Of a stretch of DNA of 64,000 nt, positions 59,184 to 64,000 are shown one piece after another. Source of the stretch: Leucaena leucocephala. Its lineage: Eukaryota > Streptophyta > Magnoliopsida > Fabales > Fabaceae. Made by a program: the position numbers and the translations under genes. The stretch is from assembly GCA_037074615.1 (NCBI GenBank), contig CM073524.1, forward strand, positions 23,977,406 to 24,041,405. The letters run 5' to 3'. The notes beneath the pieces are model-generated. The model saw nothing but the letters and a program-made list of their open reading frames with translations, searched no databases and was not told the origin of the DNA. The first letter of the stretch is position 1, and each line of letters opens with the position of its first letter.

Positions 59184-59456
59184 ATGGTCAAGATGGAATT
59201 TGTCCCTCACATTCGTAGAGAGATATTACTGGGCCCCTCGATGAGTGAGTCTGAGAAATGTATGGCCATACTGGAATGGAAGGGTAGTTCCATTTCTATA
59301 TTCAGACTACTCAGGGATCGAGAAAGTAACGGTCAGGAACAGGAGGATGACGTTCACCATGCCTCATCCTTGACCGAAATATCGTGTGACAAAAGGGACG
59401 TGATATGGTTGTATGAAAGGTTACATCGTTTATCGATCCTCATATGTTTTGGGTAG
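59184..59456 (+). other. 90-codon open frame in the solo LTR
   Basis: It predicts the same 90 residues as the frames in the two full LTRs, although the rest of the solo LTR has diverged. No recognised domain. Confidence 0.3.
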
Positions 59457-60298
59457 TCGTAATGCCTTGCTAGAGACCGCTTACGACTTGTGGGTCAGTA
59501 TAGTAATTGGGCCACTGCCAACTTCATATGGGCCTACAGGGTCGCACACAAAACAGCCCAATGCGAGCTATGATGTCCAGATTCATTGAATCTAAGAGAT
59601 GTCTAAATTCAATGAATAATCTAGGGTGGATATATATTTTATATATATATATATAAATTAGTTTATATATATATATATTATATAAATAATATAAGAGATA
59701 TTTGTAAGATTTAATTTATAAGGATAAATTAAATCTCTATCACTTTTGAATTTGAATTTAAATGGATATGATCTATTTGAATTTGAAATTCAAATTGATA
59801 AGATATCTCAAATTTGATTTATGAGAATAAATCAAATATAATTCTGTCTTATCTTTATTTTAAATTAAATAAATAGGTGAATTAAATCTGTGGGACGGAT
59901 TTAATATAAACCATATTTATTTAATCAGTTTCTTATTAAATTATGCAATATATGATATTGTATTAATTCAGAATTAATATAAGATTAATTCTGAAGCCCG
60001 GCCCTATTAGAAGCCCGATAGCTTCCTATATATTTGACATTAGGAGCTAGGGTTCCACACACAAGATAGATCTCTACACACACATTCAGACGTGAGAAGA
60101 GGGGGCAGGGAGAGTGCAAAAGGTTTGCACATAAGAAACTGCCGAGATAGAGATGGTGAGGACGGAATCTCTAGAAAGCCCTAGAGGGACAAGAGGCGCT
60201 AGCACGTCGTTCGCGATTGGAACGCTGTTCGTGTGGATACCGGTAGAGGAAGCCGATCTGAGCTGTCGACTTCTACGATACAACCAGACACGAAGCAA

Positions 60299-60506
60299 GG
60301 TCGCGACCATAACACGCTGAGGTCGCGACCATACGGGCATCTGAACGTCAAAAATCCGAAAAGAAGAGGCAGGTCGCGACTTGAAGCTGACCAGGTCGCG
60401 ACTACAAACTCCAGAGACTTCAGGTCGCGACGAGAAGCAGAGGAGGTCGCGACTAAAATGTTCCAGAGGCGAGGAGTCGCGACTAGTGGACACTGAGGTC
60501 GCGACC
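60299..60506. repeat. 8-unit palindrome array in the solo LTR
   Basis: Eight GTCGCGAC cores instead of 13. The missing units account for most of the length difference between the solo LTR and the full LTRs. Confidence 0.93.
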
Positions 60507-62330
60507 AAAGCTTGAAACCGAAGGTAACACTTCTTTCTCCTTGACTTAAACACATTCGGTAGATCCTGGCTGGGAATGAAAAAAATTTTAAAGTTAATTT
60601 CCGCTGCGTGTCTTCCAATTCCCTTCAGCGACTCGACGAACCGCATCTGCAGCTCCCATTATAGCATTACGTGATCGTTGTAGAAAGCTAGTCCCTTGGG
60701 ATTTCTCCTTTTTAGAGGTAGAAACAAACTTAACCTTCATTTCATCTTCTATAACTTGATCTTGCTGCATGGATGATGTGTCAACTCGATTTTCCATCTG
60801 ACCATCAATGTTATATACTTTCAAAAGGTCCTTTGTACGAGCATCCCTATAAAGGGCAACTTTTATTTAGTACCTCAAGTGTCAAGTATATTTACACGTA
60901 GAATAAAACACTTAAGAAATCATCCTTGTTGCAGGCACTTGCCAGCTGGAAATAAATATTATCAAAACCATTTCTTTTTCAATTCCTTATAAAATGTGAT
61001 TTTATATAAATATAATGCATATTGAATCAAAATTTAAGAACCAAATACATGTATTGACTTCAATAATACAATGTTATAATAAGAAGCATACCATAATGAG
61101 AAAGATAATGGCCCCGCACACCAGATTCTAGCTCTAACATTATCAGACAACAAGCACTTCACCTCTTGAGAAGATATACTACAGGCTCCATTAATAGTGA
61201 CTTGACTTTTGAGGTCCATGCATGACCTTTCCACAAGTAAGGATGCCATACGCCTTTCTTCAGGAGACAAGGATAGAGATTTTTCAATTGATTCCCAAGG
61301 CCAGACCTTAATAACACCTCCTTCAGAACCTGACCATATATCACCTGGATTAAAGCAACATGAACCACTAAGTCAAGACTATAGCTATATTTTAAGAGCA
61401 ACAATTTCACGTTTGTGCTAAAAGAAAAAGCGCAAAAAAATCTAAACGGCATTCTTAGGATCACTTTTCTTGTTCTGGGCTATAGGATCCACTATGCACT
61501 AAATATCAATAGGGAAAAAAAAAGAAAAGAAAAATGAGGTACTTACCAAACGAACTTATGACCATGGCAAGAACAGGACCCCTATGTGCTTGCCAAGAAA
61601 GGCCTTCCTTAAAGGGGGCACTGAAAGGTCAATCCATTTTCCAAGACCTAATCTTTCCATCCTTATGACCACTCCAAATCAAGTTATTTCCATTGTCAAC
61701 TGTCAAAAACATTGTGGGAGGGGTATCTGCTGATTCATAAAATGGGGCTGCATCCTCATCCCCCCTTCTTACCTTCCCGCCAAGACCACAACCAGGAGCG
61801 AAAGCATTTTGAAACTCCCACACCCTAATCCCGCTTTCTTGACCAGCCCACAACTGCTCTTCTGTGCAAGCAATGTTACGGAGAAATTTTCCTACCTGAG
61901 TCTCCCTCAAGGGATGAGGCCTTAACTCAAGGCATGGCGGACGACTAGGATGAACAGCTGCTCGTATTGGAACCTTGAAGATCCCATTTTCACCACCACT
62001 TCCGATAAATTCTGGCAATGGATGGCATGGTATTAAATCATAAGGACCACTACCAATGTCCATGCTAGGTCTTTGGTCAAGATCCTCATCAATGCTAGCC
62101 TGGTTACTAGAGGAATTGGGGAAAAAGTCGTCATCCCCGGAGTCGTAAAAAGATTCGATGTTATGGGATAAATGATCATCATCGAGACTATGCTTGCGGA
62201 CTTGTTGGTGGCGTTTATGGGTTGAGACAACTCTATGCTGTTGACTATAAGAATGTGCTTTACGGTGAGGAGGAAGAGAGTTCAACCCGCCCAAGGTCTC
62301 CTTACTTTCATTTTCAATTTGATCATCCAT

Positions 62331-62530
62331 GATTGTAGGATGATGGCAATTGTTTGGGGTTACAAAATGAAGGATCAGTAACCGAAATAGACTAAAGAGA
62401 GATCATATGAGAATGTGAATTCCAGCTGAGAGAGAAGATGGGGACAAAAAGAAAGGGTCTAAAGGTTGTTCCGAGAGAGACGGGAGCACGTAAAATTCAT
62501 GAACGGTAAGGCGAGGTATTCAAAAGCTTA
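62331..62530 (-). promoter_or_regulatory. former 5' flank of the phosphatase gene
   Basis: This is upstream of the start codon at 62330. No clear TATA box was found, so this is positional only. Confidence 0.25.
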
Positions 62531-62534
62531 TGAA

Positions 62535-63020
62535 CAGTAAGGCTGGGCCCGTTTTTCCATAAGGAGGGTTCGGGCTAGCCCGTCATCCCGTCACTTTTTT
62601 TTTTAAATTTTAATATTATTATTTATTTTACTTAAATATTATTTTGAATACTCCTATTATCGAATACTAGTAAAGATAATTACTTATTTGTTAATATATG
62701 TTTACATATTATAATTGATTAATATTATTTTAATATTTATTTAGATTTATAATTATAAAATTTGAGATTTTTTTATAAAAAATAGAAATTTTTAAGAGTA
62801 TAACATGAGCAATTTTTTATTATGCTAATATAACATTAGAAATTTTTTATTAGTATTTTAAAAATGTTAAAAATAATTTTTTTAAAATTAAAAAAAAAAG
62901 TGGCGAGCTGGCGGGCCAGCCCGTTTTGGGGCGGGCTGCACAGCCTGCCCCGTCTTCTGGCGGGCTAGGAGCGGGCTGACCCGTTTTTTGCGGGTCAGCT
63001 CACATTCCTAGCTCTAATTT
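62535..63020. mobile_element. hAT-like MITE candidate with GCGGGC-rich ends
   Basis: Both ends carry repeated GGGCTAGCCCG/GCGGGCCAGCCCG wording (62545-62600 and 62900-63005) around an AT-rich middle. On the minus strand the right end starts TAGGAATGTGAGC, then TGACCCGC. This layout is common for plant hAT-type non-autonomous elements. Exact ends and target duplication are not established. Confidence 0.35.
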
Positions 63021-63111
63021 ATTACACAACTAGAAATTAAAAATATAATTTCATATTATTTTATTATTAATTGTTTTCCATGTTAAGCTGGCTATCCAAA
63101 ATCAATTATTT

Positions 63112-63299
63112 TGTTAGGAAGGAAAGAGAGGAAGAAGTAGAAAGTGTATATTCAATTCATTAGACGAGTTCTTACTAGTTGGGGGTATTTATAATTGATC
63201 CCCCTAACCTCTCTAACAGAAGTGGTTACTACCACTTGTATTAACTAATCAGCCCATTAACCAACTAATACCTTCCCTAATACAGATTGACACGTAACA
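63112..63299 (-). mobile_element. LTR of a truncated Ty3/gypsy element
   Basis: 188 bp from TGTTAGGAAGG to ACACGTAACA. On the minus strand it holds TATAAATACCCC near its middle. Next to it at 63300-63345 the minus strand reads LVDKDAFLGG, a stop and a purine tract (CTAGGGGGGTGAT). This is the usual end of a chromovirus polyprotein followed by the 3' LTR. The rest of that pol is not readable further right. Confidence 0.6.
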
Positions 63300-63704
63300 A
63301 TCACCCCCCTAGAAAAGCATCCTTGTCCACAAGGATGGGGATGGATGGATGAACTACTGAGGGGCATATAAAAAAAAAGTGCACAAGCAAAAACAGAATT
63401 TTGCAACACAGAACAATATGGCCCAAAAGCAAAACATAGAAAACAAAACTTCGTCAAAATCTCTTGATGCCATGGGCCACTTTTGACACATTATATGCTA
63501 TCCAGCATCAATCATTTCCATACTCCCAATAAGCACATATGATTCCGATTGCTGAAATATCTTGAACTGTACGCTCCACAACCATCCGAAAGCTTTTGAA
63601 CCCATATATTCTTGAAGAGCCCAAATCCTATTCAGATAAAATTGCATCACTGCGCACATGATAAGCCCACCTGTAGTGGGGGTTTGTTTTCTGCCACGCA
63701 GAAT
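63300..63704. other. unclassified, partly gypsy 3' end
   Basis: The first ~45 bases are the gypsy pol end and purine tract. Beyond that, minus-strand frames are open but not recognised. Confidence 0.3.
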
Positions 63705-63714
63705 AACTCTAGTG

Positions 63715-63872
63715 TGGCTCAGTATCGTTTAAGCGAGGTCTCGAGTTCGAGTTTTGGCGTACGCAGAAAACCCCTGTTAGGAGACTCACCCACTATAGCT
63801 AGGTGTGTAACGCGGGTCTGATCTAGATGTAGTCAGGGCAAAGCTCCGGTGAACCGGGTGGACAATAAAAAA
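63715..63872 (+). mobile_element. SINE, family A, copy 3 (5'-truncated)
   Basis: It is flanked by the direct repeat AACTCTAGTG (63705-63714 and 63873-63882). It starts TGGCTCAGTATCG, has the B box GAGTTCGAG, then GGAGACTCACCCACTATAGC and an ACCGGGTGGACAAT end before the A run. The first ~35 bases of the full-length copy, including the A box, are missing. Confidence 0.92.
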
Positions 63873-63882
63873 AACTCTAGTG

Positions 63883-64000
63883 CACATGGGAAGCTCACCA
63901 GACCAATCAGTGGCATGTAACTTCATAATACAGTTCGCGATGTGCCAGGGAATGTATTTAACAGGGAACCCATCTCTTTCAACGGAAGTTTTGATTAATG
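63883..64000. other. right edge, nothing recognised
   Basis: Short end of the window. No supported feature. Confidence 0.4.

Larger units (their letters stand above)
58759..60627 (+). mobile_element. solo copia LTR in phosphatase exon 3
   Basis: 1869 bp, from TGCTGGAAATT to CCCTTCA, homologous over its whole length to the 1986-bp LTRs at 21706 and 28905 but in opposite orientation on the map. The target duplication GCGAC is perfect (58754-58758 and 60628-60632). No internal element sequence is present, so it arose by LTR-LTR recombination or equivalent loss. Removing it with one GCGAC restores the codon run RRVATKGAG of the phosphatase. Confidence 0.97.
42648..62330 (-). pseudogene. type II inositol polyphosphate 5-phosphatase (WD40 + 5PTase, FRA3-like)
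   Basis: Exons in order: 62330-61547, 61344-61092, 60846-60628 plus 58753-58156 (split by a solo LTR), 57780-57656, 57540-57456, 56768-56460, 44780-44553, 44063-43940, 43858-43498, 42908-42648. Exons 1-3 encode an N-terminal region and WD40-like repeats (WSGHKDGKIRSW, WSGSEGGVIKVW, GCTNGLLVQW). Exons 3-10 encode the phosphatase with TWNVGQG, VVVGLQEVDMGAG, MCFVNCHLAAHLEAVNRRN, FGDFNYRL, PAWCDRI and TDSDHKPVRC. The family removes the 5-phosphate of PtdIns(4,5)P2/inositol phosphates; FRA3 affects actin and secondary walls. Lesions: TGA at 61629-61631; the LTR in exon 3; TGA replacing a Trp codon in exon 4 (about 57746); a deletion of about 45 bp with frameshift in exon 7; TAG at the exon 8/9 junction. 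Intron 6 is 11.7 kb of nested retroelements. Confidence 0.93.

Noticed and set aside
60233..60496. Plus-strand 87-codon frame in the solo LTR as a coding gene
   Set aside because: It passes through the palindrome array and has no equivalent in the sense frames of the full LTRs.

Overview
The window is nuclear DNA of a flowering plant, almost certainly a eudicot. It is AT-rich, genes are split by GT-AG introns, and the space between genes is filled with Ty1/copia and Ty3/gypsy LTR retrotransposons, LINE remnants, tRNA-derived SINEs and a Pack-MULE. I cannot name the species. All family assignments come from reading motifs by eye; no search was run.

Host genes are few. One looks intact: a three-exon short-chain dehydrogenase/reductase on the + strand (4709-5792). 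Two are clearly broken. The first is the first exon of an ankyrin-repeat membrane-protein gene (7014-7484). The second is a complete but disabled WD40-type (type II, FRA3-like) inositol polyphosphate 5-phosphatase gene on the - strand. It spans about 20 kb (62330 down to 42648) in ten recognisable exons.

Layout. 1-4600: AT-rich spacer with a SINE-like copy, a LINE RNase H scrap and a TIR-bounded element with a CAC-rich core. 4.6-7.5 kb: the SDR gene and the ankyrin pseudogene. 7.8-14 kb: decayed LTR-element pieces, including a gag-like plant transposon protein and an Athila/Tat-type LTR. 14-21.7 kb: LINE and SINE scraps and unclassified sequence. 21706-30890: a young, nearly intact copia element (- strand) with two 1986-bp LTRs and TSD TAAAA. 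31133-34256: an older small copia. 35356-41621: a 6.3-kb Pack-MULE with ~130-bp TIRs and a perfect 9-bp TSD. It carries pieces of a GT14 glycosyltransferase, a laccase, a kelch protein and an FRS11-like protein. It also carries a 1-kb 21-bp minisatellite between inverted arms. 42.6-62.3 kb: the phosphatase pseudogene. 62.5-64 kb: a MITE-like element, a gypsy LTR and a SINE.

The most unusual part is intron 6 of the phosphatase pseudogene (44781-56459), which holds a four-layer nest. An old copia was hit by a SINE and by a chromovirus-type gypsy element (46688-55774, TSD ATATT). One LTR of that gypsy was then hit by a copia coding region in circularly permuted order: RT-RNaseH first, then gag-end/protease/integrase, with no LTRs. 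The ends of this insert are adjacent in a normal copia genome, and the target has a 7-bp match at the junction. This is the pattern expected when a circular DNA integrates. Separately, a solo LTR related to the 21.7-kb copia sits inside exon 3 of the same gene, with TSD GCGAC.
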